From: Lithospermum erythrorhizon
Lineage: Eukaryota; Streptophyta; Magnoliopsida; Boraginales; Boraginaceae
Direction: 5' to 3'
Assembly (NCBI GenBank): GCA_019722365.1
Contig: JADFUC010000954.1
Span: 806,001 to 870,000, forward strand
Length of the DNA: 64,000 nucleotides
Under the pieces are notes generated by a model. It was not told where the DNA came from. It saw only the letters and a program-made list of their open reading frames with translations, and made no database searches. Within the stretch, counting starts at the first letter, position 1. Every line of letters starts with the position of its first letter. Positions 33,250 to 44,779 of the stretch are shown piece by piece. The translations under genes were made by a program, and so were the position numbers.

Positions 33250-33500
33250 ATTCAAAGATCAATCAGAAGTCCCAATTCTTCTATTTGTGCCTTCATCCTA
33301 TTATGTATCGGATTGAAAGGAATACTTCTTCGCCTCCCTTTTATGGGCCGATTGAAAGTGAATCCTGTAACATGAAAACATGAGAAGCCGCACTGCACCC
33401 AACCACCGTGCATTATTAGGAACTTCAATAAGGTTTGATTCAAAACAAACAGAAACAAAGTAAGTACCTTTCTTTTCGAACCATTCCTTTCTTTTCTGAC
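33250..33500 (-). pseudogene. Protease remnant of element D
   Basis: Directly after the zinc knuckle the frame reads VSVCFESNLIEVPNNARWLGAV. The sequence FESNLIEVPxNxxW is the usual run-up to the copia protease active site. The expected catalytic Asp-Ser-Gly is not present in frame, because a small deletion changes the following residues. The protease is therefore dead in this copy. Confidence 0.65.
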
Positions 33501-34307
33501 AATCCTTCTTCAAGTGTCCAATCTTTTTACAGAAATAACACTTGATCTCCTTTCTGACTTGGCCCTCATTAACTTTCATGATGGTTTTGTCATTCTTTGA
33601 GGTTTTGTCCTTCCTTTTATTCTTTTTTCCTGGTTTAGCCCTGCTGCCATCAAGTTCTCCAATGATGTCAGATGGATAGAATGATCTTTCATTTTCTCTT
33701 AACCTTTCCTTCCTCATCCACATGGCCTTTAACACTTCTTTGAAAGTCTCCATTTTTCCTTTAGAGTGTTATAGTTCACTTTGAACCGCCAAATTCAGAG
33801 GGCGAGTCGATGATAAATTGGACCGTAAATGTCTCACCTGGCCCATACCCATAGTCCTTAACTTTGTCGCTTTGTTAGACACGCTAGTCACATGATCATG
33901 AAACGGGTTTTGGACCAATCAAACTTAATGGTCGTTAACTCACTCATGAGATTTCCCACAATGGACTTATCGTTATCGTCCCATTGAGAATACTTTGAAG
34001 CCATGAGAAATTCCCTTGCATTATCGGTTTAGGCATGGATGGCTTAACATTTTCAGCCATCGTCATACGCATCAAATTCAAGCTAAAGTCAAGTAGACGC
34101 TTCCTAAGATTCATAAAGATTGATTTCATCTAGGGTACTAGTGTCACTGATAAAGAAAGTGAATATGGTCTCGACATTATCAGCACTATCCGCATACATT
34201 ACTCCAAGATAAAAATGGATTTGTTCGGACCATTCATCATAGTTTAGACCATTGAATTCGATCATGGAATTGCCTAAAGAAAATAAATTTGTAGAAGCTG
34301 CAAACAT
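33301..34307 (-). pseudogene. gag of element D with CCHC zinc knuckle
   Basis: Three open pieces cover the gene: 34307-34104 (MFAASTNLFSLGNSMIEFNG, then YDEWSEQIHFYLGVM), 34129-33944, and 33753-33301. The last contains CYFCKKIGHLKKDC, a CX2CX4HX4C zinc knuckle that binds the element RNA, preceded by a lysine-rich stretch. The first ATG at about 34307 is a plausible start because it opens the conserved N-terminal block. Frameshifts near 34120 and 33850 break the gene. Confidence 0.85.
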
Positions 34308-35941
34308 GATTCAAACTTGTATATTAACACTTTGAGTTACTATAATAGATTCAAACTATACAAACTTTTTAATAACATATATAAGTTCACCTCAAGTAAT
34401 CCTTAAACATGTAATCTTTTCATCATAATAAACATATCAACTAAGTATAAGTCATCAATAATTTAAACTCATATGCAAAAGTTTACACGTAGGCATAATG
34501 ATAATGAGTTCAAAATGTGCCATGCTTAAGAAATATTATAATCATGTACAATCGATAATATGTCTAATTAACTTCAATACTAGCTAGCTCACTTTGGTGA
34601 CTAACAAGCTCGAACATATTAGACATTTTATTTTCCAATATAATAAGATATAATGTCTATTTAACAATTAGTTTGGCCACTTTGGCGACTAGCAAACAAT
34701 TTCAATAGACAACCTCAAAATATTATTATCCAAAATATTATGCATTAACATGAAATCAATTATCTATTTAATCATTTATCTTGGCCACTTTGGTGACTAA
34801 CAAGCATTACAAAAAAATAGATAATTTTTAATTTACCATAATCTCATATTAGTGTAACTATTAGTTGAGATAAAATATTAATTTACACATTTAGCTAGGC
34901 CACTTTGGTGACTAACAAGCATTTTAAAGTAAACAAATATTTTTAACTATTATATCTCAATATTCGTACAATTATGTAAGATGAGATATAAATATCTATT
35001 TAAACATTTTACTTGGTCACTTCGATGATTAACAAACGATTTTAATAATAGATATTAATTTTATATCTCAAGTTATATGTATGCCACAAAATCAACTTTA
35101 ATATGTTTACACATTTCTTTTCCATCATATATCAAATCAATTGTATTCATTATAAAGAAATCGTACAAAACATTAAACATGTCCATAATCAAAATAATAT
35201 TGCATATAACTTTTCGAACATGTATATATCTCATATGTGTCAAATCATATTATGAAGTAATACTTAAAATATATATGATATGAAATGGATGAGTATTAAG
35301 CGGAAGCAATTAGACAGTCCATCGATTCATTTCCATTTTTTTTTTTCTTGATTTAATTCAAGCAAGACCATAATTCAACAATAATATTTGAATGAATATT
35401 TTCATAACTAATATTTCGCCATGGCTTTTATTAGATATACATGATATTTATCATACCAAGCGATTTCTATTAAATATGTTGAATAGTCATGATTAACAGC
35501 TTATAATACATACATCTATCCTGCTTTCTTTGAAAACAAGAGATATATATTATGGCTGTAATTATCTTAGTTTTGTTTTAGCCCAATATATTCTATAATG
35601 TGTAATCAAATTGCAAGTTGACCCATCTAGATATCATATCATGTGAAGGTATAATATCAACTATAAACAAATTCTTACATTTGTATATCATTATTATGAA
35701 ACATTTATACCTTAAATTTATCTAAGATGAGTCAATATATGATAGTAATGATCAAGAAAATATTATTGGACAAAACATACTAAGGCGACATTACGCATAT
35801 GTATCGATCGGTTTCTCAATTATTCTATCCATCATATCGATATTCATGTATAGATAGCCATCAGTGGTAAAAATATGTGTTCCGATATGAATAGATTATA
35901 TCACCATAATTTTGTTCATATAATGAGAGTGTTCAAACTAC
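34308..35941 (-). other. Leader (5' untranslated region) of element D
   Basis: A non-coding stretch of about 1.6 kb between gag and the PBS, very AT-rich. It holds the stem-loop array at 34560-35069. The remainder (35070-35941) has no recognisable structure apart from a short open frame of 68 codons that looks fortuitous. Confidence 0.7.
34560..35069 (-). repeat. Array of five stem-loops with a conserved tip and covarying stems
   Basis: Five units share a core that reads CACTTTGGTGACTAACAAGC on the plus strand (cores at 34590, 34678, 34786, 34901 and 35018; spacing 88-117 bp). Each core is enclosed by its own inverted repeat: ATGTCTAAT/ATTAGACAT (34560, 34618), TGTCTATT/AATAGACA (34654, 34704), AATTATCTATTT/AAATAGATAATT (34758, 34815), AAAATATT/AATATTTT (34872, 34936) and GAGATATAA+ATATCTATT with partners at 35061 and 35047. 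The tip itself can form a small hairpin, CAC-CAAA-GTG on the minus strand. Where the tip stem varies (units 2 and 5), the changes give G-U pairs on the minus strand, i.e. in the element's own RNA. In the retroelement leader such structures could serve packaging, dimerisation or translation; the function here is unknown. Confidence 0.85.
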
Positions 35942-35953
35942 GCCACGATACCA
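35942..35953 (-). other. Primer binding site of element D, slightly degenerate
   Basis: GCCACGATACCA on the plus strand gives TGGTATCGTGGC on the minus strand, which agrees with the initiator-Met PBS TGGTATCAGAGC except at three positions. It lies five bases from the LTR edge. Confidence 0.8.
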
Positions 35954-35958
35954 ATCAT

Positions 35959-36379
35959 AGCATTATACTATTATTTTAGGATCTTTTACACTCTTAATCA
36001 TATAATTCAATTTACAAGAACATACCTTGATCCATAGTTGAAGCTTGATGAAGATGAACACGAATGATTCCTTTTCTCACCTCTCCTCTTTAGATACTTT
36101 ATTGTACTTTTTAAATGGCGAGTTTTTTGTGAAGCACGCATGTTTCTTTATATACAAGGCTTCAGACAACCAAAGGTCTAGAACACTAATGGCCTCCTAA
36201 TTGCATTCTTAAATTAATCTTAATGAGGGAGATGAGAGGGTTGGAATTTAAACCCACTAATTCTTTAACTTTAATATTTTAATAACCATCAACTTAAATC
36301 CTTAATAAAGAATTAGACTTTTCATATTATATGGACCATAATATATTATTAGAATATTATAATATAATAATCTAACACA
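35959..36379 (-). repeat. 5' LTR of element D (about 421 bp)
   Basis: It aligns over its whole length with 29471-29891. The terminal TG is mutated (AGCATTATAC) and the other end reads TCTAACACA. The minus-strand TATA box is conserved as TATATAAA (36147-36154). Confidence 0.85.
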
Positions 36380-36637
36380 ACTAACTATTAATTAACTCAA
36401 TCCATCATTATCTAATAGTTGCCTGCCAATCATCTTGTTTCTCTTCATAGTGCAGTAGTCGTTGCCTTGTGCACGTGTAAGTCACATGACTATTTAACAC
36501 TTGAAGCTTAACTTTCCCAAAACAATTGTTGAGATTCGAACCCTAAGCTTCCAAATCTTCAACTTGCATTTCCCTTTGAATGTAAACAACTGTGATCAAC
36601 CTATGACTTCAACAATTTACTATATTGTATAGAAAAA

Positions 36638-37316
36638 TGTTGGTGTTTTGGTGTTGGCTAGCTAATTTTGTTGCTGCTGATTTTGGTAAGTTCTGGAATA
36701 TATATTTTCGGGGTTTGGTTGGAATATTTCTCAAGTAATAAGATTATATTGCAATAACTCTAGTATTCCCCAAGCATTTAAGATTGAGATTTGCATACGA
36801 AAAAAAGATTGCCATGAAAAAGATATTTCCACATATGTTTGGTGTTCCTACTCCTATATAAGTGTTGCTCACAGATCTCAAACGCACACCACTCCATACA
36901 TAATACCTCAGCCGCTTTAAGAGCTGAAATAAAAGATTTGAGATTATATTTTTTTGTAGGTTGAATGTGTTAGAAGAATTCTCTAAACTTAACTGAATGT
37001 ACGATTATTATGACACTACGTTATAACAATCATCGGTAGCTTTTCATCAGAACACCGAAATATGATAATGTTTTGTTCTTTGTGACTTTACTAGTTTGTG
37101 AGTAGAATAGGTGCTCGAGAAAAGTCCTTATTTGTAATATCTCAATATCATAAGAAAATTTCACCTGTGTTCTCGCTCTCGCACCTGCGCTGTATCGACA
37201 AATGAACTCAAGCTACCATCTTGTGTCTTTTAATTTCGCACTATTTATTTCTGCTTACTATTCTGTCAGATTGCATCATTAATCCGAGTATTGGCTGATG
37301 GGGCTGTATTTTAACA
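36638..37316 (+). mobile_element. Possible solo LTR, plus orientation
   Basis: TGTTGGTGTTTTGG at 36638 and TGTATTTTAACA ending at 37316 could be LTR termini. Inside is CCTATATAAGTG at about 36854-36863, a good plus-strand TATA box followed by a likely start region. A TTTCGCACTATTTATTT stretch near the end is reminiscent of copia U5 sequence. No target duplication and no second copy were found, so this is tentative. Confidence 0.3.
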
Positions 37317-39901
37317 ACGCTAAGCCAAAGAATCTATTTTACAAGAGTGCTACTTAACTTTCGAAAAAGAAGATGATGAAAGATTGAAAGGGTTAATTCT
37401 TCATCCTCTACCATTTTTACATCATGCACGAGTTTAAGATAAAGGGTTTAAGGGTCAATTGATATATCATTTTAATTTGGAAATCAAACAAGACAATTGA
37501 GATCAAGATAGGATCACGCAAAGACCAATCTGAATAGAGGCATTAATCATATATACAACAAAATCAGCCTTACAAGCACTCTACTCATTATTTGAGATCG
37601 ATAAAAGATAGGTAGTTTTAGTTTTTCTATATCCAAATTTGAACATTTTCAAATAATTACTGACTTAAGTATCAAAATGCCTTCGGTCGATATAACCCCT
37701 ACTCGGAGGTCCTAAAGTATTACATGTATTTGGCTTAGATCGTATTCATTCTGGTACCATTCTATCTAGGTAAACTTGAGGGGGAAAGAAACATCACTTT
37801 GTGTTTTGTTGATTTATTATGATGATTTTATTGAAAAGATACAACTCTTGTTATAAGATCCAAATAACTCGAGAGTTGGTCTATTCGCTCAAAGAGAACC
37901 TATCCAATTGCCACAGAGACTATTTCAATTTGTTGAACACAAATCTTTGATCTTCAAGAGTAGGATGATGAATCTCCTTTGTAAATAATAATTAATAAGG
38001 TTAAGATTCACTCATCCTATCATCAATTGGTTCAAAAATAAATCACTAGTAATTCTTAACATGATATAGAGTATCCAATTAATTACTTGAGGGTATTCAA
38101 TTACTTATCCTTCTATAATTTGAACCTGTGTGATAATTTTCTAAGATGTGGTCATATGTTAACGATCGGATTTCGATCGGATTCTAAATCCGATTGATTA
38201 TAATTTGAATCGGTTTTGATTCGGTATCCTAAATCAAAAATTCGGTTGAATAGAATCATAATTGGTCCTGTAAACTCGGTTTTATTTTGATGTTCTTTAG
38301 TTTTATTTCAAATCAATTCAATTCATTCGATCTTGTTTCAATTTTATTTGGTTATATTCGATTATATTTCGTTCTTTTTGGATTTTAGCAATTTTATTTA
38401 TATATTATTCGGATCTATTTGGAGTCAATTAAGATCGATTTCGATTATAGCGGACATATTTATGACTCTTTTTTAACATGGTATACGCAACTTTTGTTAT
38501 GACCCTCAAGATTCTGTCTTAGTAAAATTCGTTTTTTAAATAAATTCGACTTTATATTCGAATGAAAATAGATTTGTCCAAATCCGGCTCGAATCGGTTC
38601 GTTAAGATATAGGAAGGTGGATGTTGATATATACCAGAATACTGAGAAGTCATTTATCACCGACTGAAGTAGCACAGATAACGAGAAGTGGAAAAGAAGA
38701 TATTGGGATACAAGTTTGCGAGTCCCAACGAGTAACATCCTCCCGCCCCCCTATGTGATGATATAGGTTGTTATTATCCACTAGGTCTTCGTGGCATTCA
38801 AAGGTTGGGAAAAAACTTGAGATGTCCCCACTTGGAAGTTACATATCTATACGTGGCAGCCTTCTGTTTCATCTTCGGTCTTCAGTTAATGTTGACTAAC
38901 CGAAAACATAAACGACCCCAAAAAATAAATGAGAGAGAGGGGAGTAAGGAAAGGTTGGCTTTTTTGGGGTTTTTATCATCTTATTTTAGTTTGCGAGTTA
39001 CTAAACACCGATTTCGAAATTATTAAATTTCAAAAATATAATTAAACTATTATATTCTTATTATTTTTTATATGAAAATTAGAATGAATCTCTTATAATA
39101 GGAAAAATGTATATTTTCTATTTAGATACAGTATTTAAATTGATAACAACTTAAATAAAATAAATATTCATAATTATCTATTCCTAAACTAATTAAAAAT
39201 ATTCATTCAATTATATATATATATATATTTGAAGATAAATTTCTTGATCATAGTTTTGCATATGCCCTCAAGCAGATTCTTCAAGTACAATTAGCAATCA
39301 TTAATAGTACCTTCTTTCTCAATAAAAATAGAAGATATATACAACGAAGAAAATTCAATTCAAAGTTATCAGAGTTCGAACTTATTTATTCAAGTATATT
39401 TGATATAGTATTTCTAGATTTTGGTGGTAGAATCTCATAAAATGAATATATTTGATGTTTGGGAATAAATTTCAATAAATGTATGAAGTTTTTAAGATGT
39501 TAATAAATAAAATATATTAAGGTCAAACTTGTCTTGTCGTATTTTTGAGACCGACATTTAGCAATTTTGATACCGGTATTTAGCAGTTACGTTTAGTTTT
39601 GGTTTTAACTTAAATTAATGGTTTTCCAGGGAATTTGGAATCAATTGATACAAAAAATATAGGCAAATGATTCTTCCATTTCATTTGTTGATAATAACAC
39701 TTCACTTGTAATGTAAAATTGATTTTAAATAATAAAGTGTCGGAATGTCGATATCAAGAATTGGAGTGGAAAAATCACTAACCAAAATATATTAACCTAA
39801 TGTTGCCTTAAGGAGACCCTTGAAATTTTGAATTCCATCAAAGGATTGAGTATAAATAAAATGTAGTTTACTAAATCAAATATTAATAAAATTAACTATT
39901 A

Positions 39902-40114
39902 TTTCCTCCGTTTTAAAATATATGATTATCTAGAAATTTTTTTACTTTTTAACAATAGTTGATTGTTTATAATTTTAATATATCTTTTTATATTTCCAAT
40001 GTAATTTTTTATAGTTCCAATGTAGTTTTTTACAATTCTAATGTAGCTTTTTATAATTTCTTAATAAAATAATTTTCATCTAAATAATTATCTATTTTAA
40101 AATGGATGGAGACA
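39902..40114. mobile_element. Stowaway-like MITE
   Basis: The left end TTTCCTCCGTTTTAAAATA and the reverse complement of the right end (TCTCCATCCATTTTAAAATA) form imperfect terminal inverted repeats of the Stowaway type (CTCCxTCCGTTxxAAAATA). The left end is preceded by TA, the expected target. The centre holds about three tandem copies of a unit like TTTTTTATAxTTCCAATGTA. It is about 213 bp and non-coding. Confidence 0.6.
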
Positions 40115-41036
40115 AGTTGCCAAGATCAAAATATATATTTTTAATAGATAATGAATATATATTGGTTCAGTATGAAATAGTTTTGAACTTTTGCTATTCA
40201 ATTTTCAAAATGAGTCAAAATAATAAATTAATTTACTCCCTTCATGGCTCCATCCATTAATGTATTGACAACAATTAAGAAACTTAATAACTCTCCATTC
40301 ATGGCTCCATCCATTGATGGCTCCATCCATTAATGTTAGGGAGATTTGATTGACAACAATTAAGAAAATTTAAAATTTATATATAAAACATCAATTTTCC
40401 CTTTTTTCCTCACTCTCAAATTAATCAAAGTAAGAATCTATTTAGTGGATTTCTAGTTTGGATAATAACTCTCATAGATTTAGGAAAGGAGGGTGTATTA
40501 AGATACCGATAAACAAGAATAATTAAATCTTTCTAAACCTTTTTTAAAGTCTATATATGTCATTTATAAAACATAAGTGTTATTGTAATATAATAAAAAT
40601 ATAAAAATATCGAGCTAACAAGAGGACTTGAGGTTGAAGTTTAGTTGGAGGCTCGATTTAAATTTAGATCGATCTTATTTCGAGCCTCGACACTTAGAAG
40701 CTAATCGAACAAGTTGTTTGGTAATCGGTATGGTTTAATTTGTCTAGTAATTAGCAATCCTATTTAATTTTTCTTTTTTACGATATTTAGTGATGAGGTG
40801 AATTTCGAACCAGACCTTGAGATTATTAACGAGAGCCTTTTTATTTAATTATTCGATTAAACCATATTATACATGTGTACATATTATTATTACAATATAA
40901 GTCTTGGAACAAGTTGTGTACTATACGTCACTCTCTTGTTTATTTTCCCCTTAGTTATAATAAGTCTTGAAAGAGTTTGGTTAAAACTTGAATTGGTCTG
41001 GTTATTTCTGAACCCTGTGACAGTGATTTGTTGGCC

Positions 41037-41043
41037 TATATAT
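41037..41043 (+). promoter_or_regulatory. TATA box of the SIS-like gene
   Basis: TATATAT lies 50 bases before the start codon at 41093. With a start site about 30 bases downstream, the 5' untranslated region would be only 25-30 bases. No other core element was assigned. Confidence 0.6.
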
Positions 41044-41092
41044 GCACACACAATCTTACTTTCTTTGTGTGTAATTTTCAAGAAAGAGAAAA

Positions 41093-44069
41093 ATGGAAGG
41101 GAAAAAACAATCTTCTTCTTCATTTACTTCTGATCTTTTGGGGTCTAAAGGGTCAACTTCTTCTTCTGGCTCATCTTCTTCTGGTGTTTTTGGTTCCATC
41201 TTCCCACCCCCTTCTTCAAAGGTATTATTATTAGTCACTTCATCCAATTTTTTAAGGGACATTTGACTTTTCACAAATTTTTATGCAAATTTGAAACACA
41301 ATTTCAAATTTTCCTCCATTACAAAACTCACAGATTGGTCAAACTAGTAATCAATTTTGAAGTTTTTATTTTGAAAAAAAGTCCTTAAGAATTTGAGATG
41401 GAGGCTTTTGTAGGATATTAAACTTGTTTTGGGTTGTTTTTAATTTGTTTTAGTAGTAGTACTCATTCACTCTTGACATGGTATTACCAGTCACGGAGAT
41501 TAAGGTTAAAGTTACGTGTAAACTCATATAGTCATATATATGGTTCAAGACTCAAGTGGACTGGGTTATACATGCCGTGGTTATTAAGACAGTCCATAAT
41601 TAATAACTTTCGGCGTATTAATAAAATCATGCTCATTATTCATTTGTAACCGGTTTTAGTATTAATATTAAAAAAAGTATGAAATCATCGCACAAGCGCC
41701 TTTCAAGGTCTTTGCCCAGATTCCATTTCACATAGGAGGTGAATCGCGAAATGTGTCTCAATTGGTCAATTTTCTTTAAATCACTTCACTTTAATATCAG
41801 ATTCTGCCACTTATGTTAGGGTGCTTGAGCTATGAGATCATATATGTGGTTTAAGATTTAAGTGGACTGGGTTATACGGACGCAATGGTTATTGAGAACC
41901 GGTCCGTTGATTTATTAATAATTTTGGGTGGTAGTAATAAAGTAACGGTCGGTGTTTATTCATGTATAACCAATTGGTTTTAGTATGTATGGATCAATGT
42001 ATTATTAACACTTGTAATTGGTATTTTGTAGTTTATGATTTGTCTTTGTTTCTTTATGAACATGGCCAGTTTTTATTGTTTTTGTTTCTTTAGTGACTAT
42101 TTTTCTTCTTGTTTATAGATTAAAGCTGAGATTGAATTATGGATTGAGTTAAGGGACCTGGTTTTAGTATTGTCTGTTGATAATTATGTGAATTAAACTG
42201 TGTAAATGGTTGCATGAAAGTGAACATTACTCAAATATCAAAATACTACCCTCCAATTTTTTATACTTATCATCTTAGCTTAGAAAAATTGTTTTTTTGA
42301 AGTTAAAAAGACTAATTCTTTTCAAATTATTTGTAGTTCTACATTTTCCAAGCAATTTTGACAACTTTTTTCTTGGTATCTCCCTATTAAATAACATTAA
42401 TATGACCAATACAATTATTGATCTATCTTAGTAGGGGTTATACTATTTCTTAACTACTGTGTAAAAGTCTAGGATGAATAATATTAAAAGCCTGAGGGAC
42501 TAACATCGAATGGACTCGAATCATTTAGAGTAAATTTTCAAAGTTGTTGCTAATTTCCCTTGTTTTTTTGCACTAGAATATGTGACGAAGAGCTCTACAA
42601 ATATGCATGTTTTATAGAAGCTCGAAGTGTGTTGGATGCATTCTTTAAGTGCCTGAGATCACCTAGATAGTGGAAATTTATGTTGATAAATTCGTTTCTA
42701 ATGTGTTTAAAACATGTGATTGATATTTTGTCTTGCTTGACCAGGATGGTGGGAAAGTGGTTGACAAGCCGAATCAAGATTCAGCTGCTGTGTACTGGAA
42801 TTCTAGAATGGGAATATCAGGTTTGTCAAGATTACTATTTTAGAAGTTGTGGAATTTTATGTTCTTGTTTTACTTGTTGTATAAATTATCAAGTTGGGTT
42901 TTCGATTTTGTGGTTTTGAATGCTTTCAAAGGTACATACTTCATCACAATGTCTTCACCTCTTCGGAATGAAATTTTGATTATTGGATAAGAGATTTGGT
43001 AAAACCTCTTGTGGCTCTGCAATCTTAAATCCTCAATAAGCAATTTTTTTGTACTTTGAATAGGGGATTTTAACTCTTTATCTTTAAGCCTTAGATAGGG
43101 ATTTTCTCTTGGAGAAGTTCCAAAATGCTGAGATTAATTTTTTTTATATGAATGTTTACATTATTTGCACTACCGTATAGATTCATCGTTCTGTTCTGTT
43201 ATATCAATTCTAAAAAGTTACAAGCCTATATCAATTACTCTCTTCGGAGTTTTTAGAGAGAATTTTGAATCCTGGCAGTTTTTTCTAAACAATATTTTAA
43301 ACATGATATTCAAAATTTACAAATCTTTGCAGATGATACAGACATGTTCAGGGAAGCTGCAACTAGGGGTGTGCCAAACACGAATGCATATTATCAGGAA
43401 GAGAAAGCGCACCCATGTCATTATAGCTCATCCATATACTATGGTGGACAAGATGTCTATTCCCGTCCTAAGAATACCACACAGAATCCATCTTACTCCA
43501 ATGTGCGTACGTTCTATACTTGGAACTTTTAACTACAGGATGTGCGTAACTATGTCTCCCCCAACCTAAAAACTAAACTAATTCTAGGTAGGTTTATGCA
43601 CCACGTTAAGAGCTAGTGTCAACCGATTTTTCTATGTTACGCCGCTAATGCATGAAGAAAACAGAATATTAGATCATCTTTTATTCCAGGCAGCTTAGTT
43701 CTGATATGTACTGAGGTTTCAATATATTTACCAACCGAGAGGACTTGTTAAAGATAAAGGCATCGTTATGAGACAATATTATATGGTTTTCACTTTAAAA
43801 ATATCATATGGGTTACTGAAATAATAAAATATAGAATTTGTGCTTTCAGGTGCAGTATGTGCTAATGTAATCCCCTTCTTGAATCATTAGGTTAAGAAGG
43901 ACAATGGTGAAGATGACTCCGAGGGTGCTTCAAGAGGAAATTGGTGGCAAGGTTGGTTACAGTTACTGTGAAAGAATGTGTGAATTGATGTTCTGTATCT
44001 ATCTAATTGTAGTATTTCATGAAATTAATTTCTTGAACATCTTAATTTGCAGGCTCGCTTTATTACTAG
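41093..44069 (+). CDS. SIS-like (salt-induced serine-rich) plant protein, 5 coding exons, 150 aa
   Basis: Predicted exons: 41093-41221, 42745-42820, 43333-43502, 43891-43951 and 44053-44069 (TAG). All introns are GT/AG and the phases (0, 1, 0, 1) join without a stop. The product starts MEGKKQSSSSFTSDLLGSKG, is serine-rich up to GVFGSIFPPPSSK, then has PCHYSSSIYYGGQDVY and ends RGNWWQGSLYY. These three blocks are the conserved signatures, as I remember them, of a small plant-specific family that includes Arabidopsis SIS, implicated in salt tolerance. The biochemical role is not known. There is no signal peptide or membrane segment, so it is probably soluble. The length fits the family. The part between exons 1 and 2 is shorter than I recall for relatives. 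Intron 1 (1523 bp) contains a duplicated segment. An untranslated exon probably follows (intron 44107-44519). It is the only apparently intact gene in the window. Confidence 0.85.
41531..41662 (+). repeat. Duplicated segment in intron 1, copy 1
   Basis: It contains AAGTGGACTGGGTTATAC, then GGTTATTAAGAC...GTCC and ends GGTTTTAGTAT. It recurs at 41836-41986 in the same order. The upstream phrase GACATGGTATTACCAG suggests a retrotransposon-derived origin, but this is weak. Confidence 0.7.
41836..41986 (+). repeat. Duplicated segment in intron 1, copy 2
   Basis: Partner of 41531-41662. It shares ATCATATATGTGG/GTCATATATATGG, the exact AAGTGGACTGGGTTATAC and the closing GGTTTTAGTAT. Confidence 0.7.
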
Positions 44070-44106
44070 ATGCCTGTTATCCACTTATGAATTTGGGATC
44101 TATTAG

Positions 44107-44519
44107 GTAAGCCATTAAAACTGGAAATCTAGATACATGCATATTTATACTTTTCAATTTGTTGTTCATTCTCTATAGAAGAATTTCTAGAGTTGTGGTT
44201 TCCATATATTTTGATATGGTTCCGAGTTTGCACTTGCTATATGAACGAATCTGCCGGTTAAAACTCAAAAGTGATATGAATTTATCAAGTTGTTTGATGT
44301 TCTTTTTTCATTTTGGCTTGAAACTGAAGAATGATTTATCAGTGTAGTCGATACTAATACAAATAAGTCTCAACATCTGCAATCTATGATTAAGCAGGAC
44401 AATTAAGTGCATATAGTCCTATTCTCACATTTCCTATAGCTAGCTAATCTCATACCATCGGTCTGCATTCTGAGATCTTCTGTTTTGAAATTATTTATGT
44501 TTCCCTATTCCTTTTGCAG
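44107..44519 (+). other. Predicted intron in the 3' untranslated region of the SIS-like gene
   Basis: AG/GTAAGCC at 44106/44107 is a strong donor, and CCTTTTGCAG ending at 44519 is a strong acceptor after a pyrimidine-rich tract. Both lie after the stop codon at 44069. Splicing would place the stop within 40 bases of an exon junction, which is short enough to escape nonsense-mediated decay. Confidence 0.55.
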
Positions 44520-44669
44520 GAAATCGTGGTAGCGTGGAGTCGTTAATCCGATCTTATGTAGTATTAGTGTGGTGTGTTGTGGGGAAGAACAGTGAAGTTG
44601 GCTTGTTTAGACAGTCAGTTGCTTCCGACTACCCGAAAATCAATGTAGGAGTATTATATGAAGGAAACT

Positions 44670-44675
44670 AATAAA
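44670..44675 (+). terminator. Polyadenylation signal of the SIS-like gene
   Basis: AATAAA is found 600 bases after the stop codon, within the predicted last exon. TG-rich sequence follows up to about 44800. Confidence 0.5.
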
Positions 44676-44779
44676 ACTGCTTCTATAATTATATGCACAT
44701 TTCCTTTTTTCTGCTGTAAATGATGCCGAACTCATTATGTACTTGGAATAATCTATGTAAATTATGTGTGGCTTTTAAC

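Larger units (their letters stand above)
29471..36379 (-). mobile_element. Ty1/copia element D, about 6.9 kb, minus strand
   Basis: Two LTRs of 421 bp (29471-29891 and 35959-36379) flank a complete series of copia parts read right to left: PBS (35942-35953), a long leader with a five-unit stem-loop array, gag with zinc knuckle, protease remnant, GAG-pre-integrase, integrase, reverse transcriptase, RNase H, polypurine tract. All domains are recognisable, but stops, frameshifts and deletions break every one. The LTRs differ by many substitutions and small indels, which indicates an old insertion. I saw no matching 5-bp duplication at the two ends. It belongs to a different family from elements A-C. 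Confidence 0.9.
36380..41036. other. Intergenic, with one possible plus-strand LTR and one MITE
   Basis: No gene recognised. The separately listed LTR candidate (36638-37316) and Stowaway-like MITE (39902-40114) are the only structured items. Around 38160-38610 there is a stretch rich in CGGAT/CGATT words like those in some hAT-derived elements, but its borders are not visible. Around 40240-40340 the phrase ATGGCTCCATCCATTAATG and a following ACAACAATTAAGAAA block are each present more than once, a small local duplication. Confidence 0.4.

Noticed and set aside
34560..35069. CRISPR-like regular repeats
   Set aside because: The spacing is irregular (88-117 bp), the units are imperfect stem-loops with paired flanks, and the context is a plant copia leader. 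There are no cas genes and the genome is eukaryotic.
29471..36379. A target-site duplication for element D
   Set aside because: The bases before 29471 and after 36377-36379 do not match in any 5-bp register I tried; the ends have eroded.
38460..38738. Minus-strand protein of 92 codons
   Set aside because: No recognisable domain, hydrophobic low-complexity segments, no splice or promoter support.
43165..43569. Plus-strand protein of 134 codons
   Set aside because: It overlaps exon 3 of the SIS-like gene in a different frame, so it is a shadow of that exon plus intron sequence.
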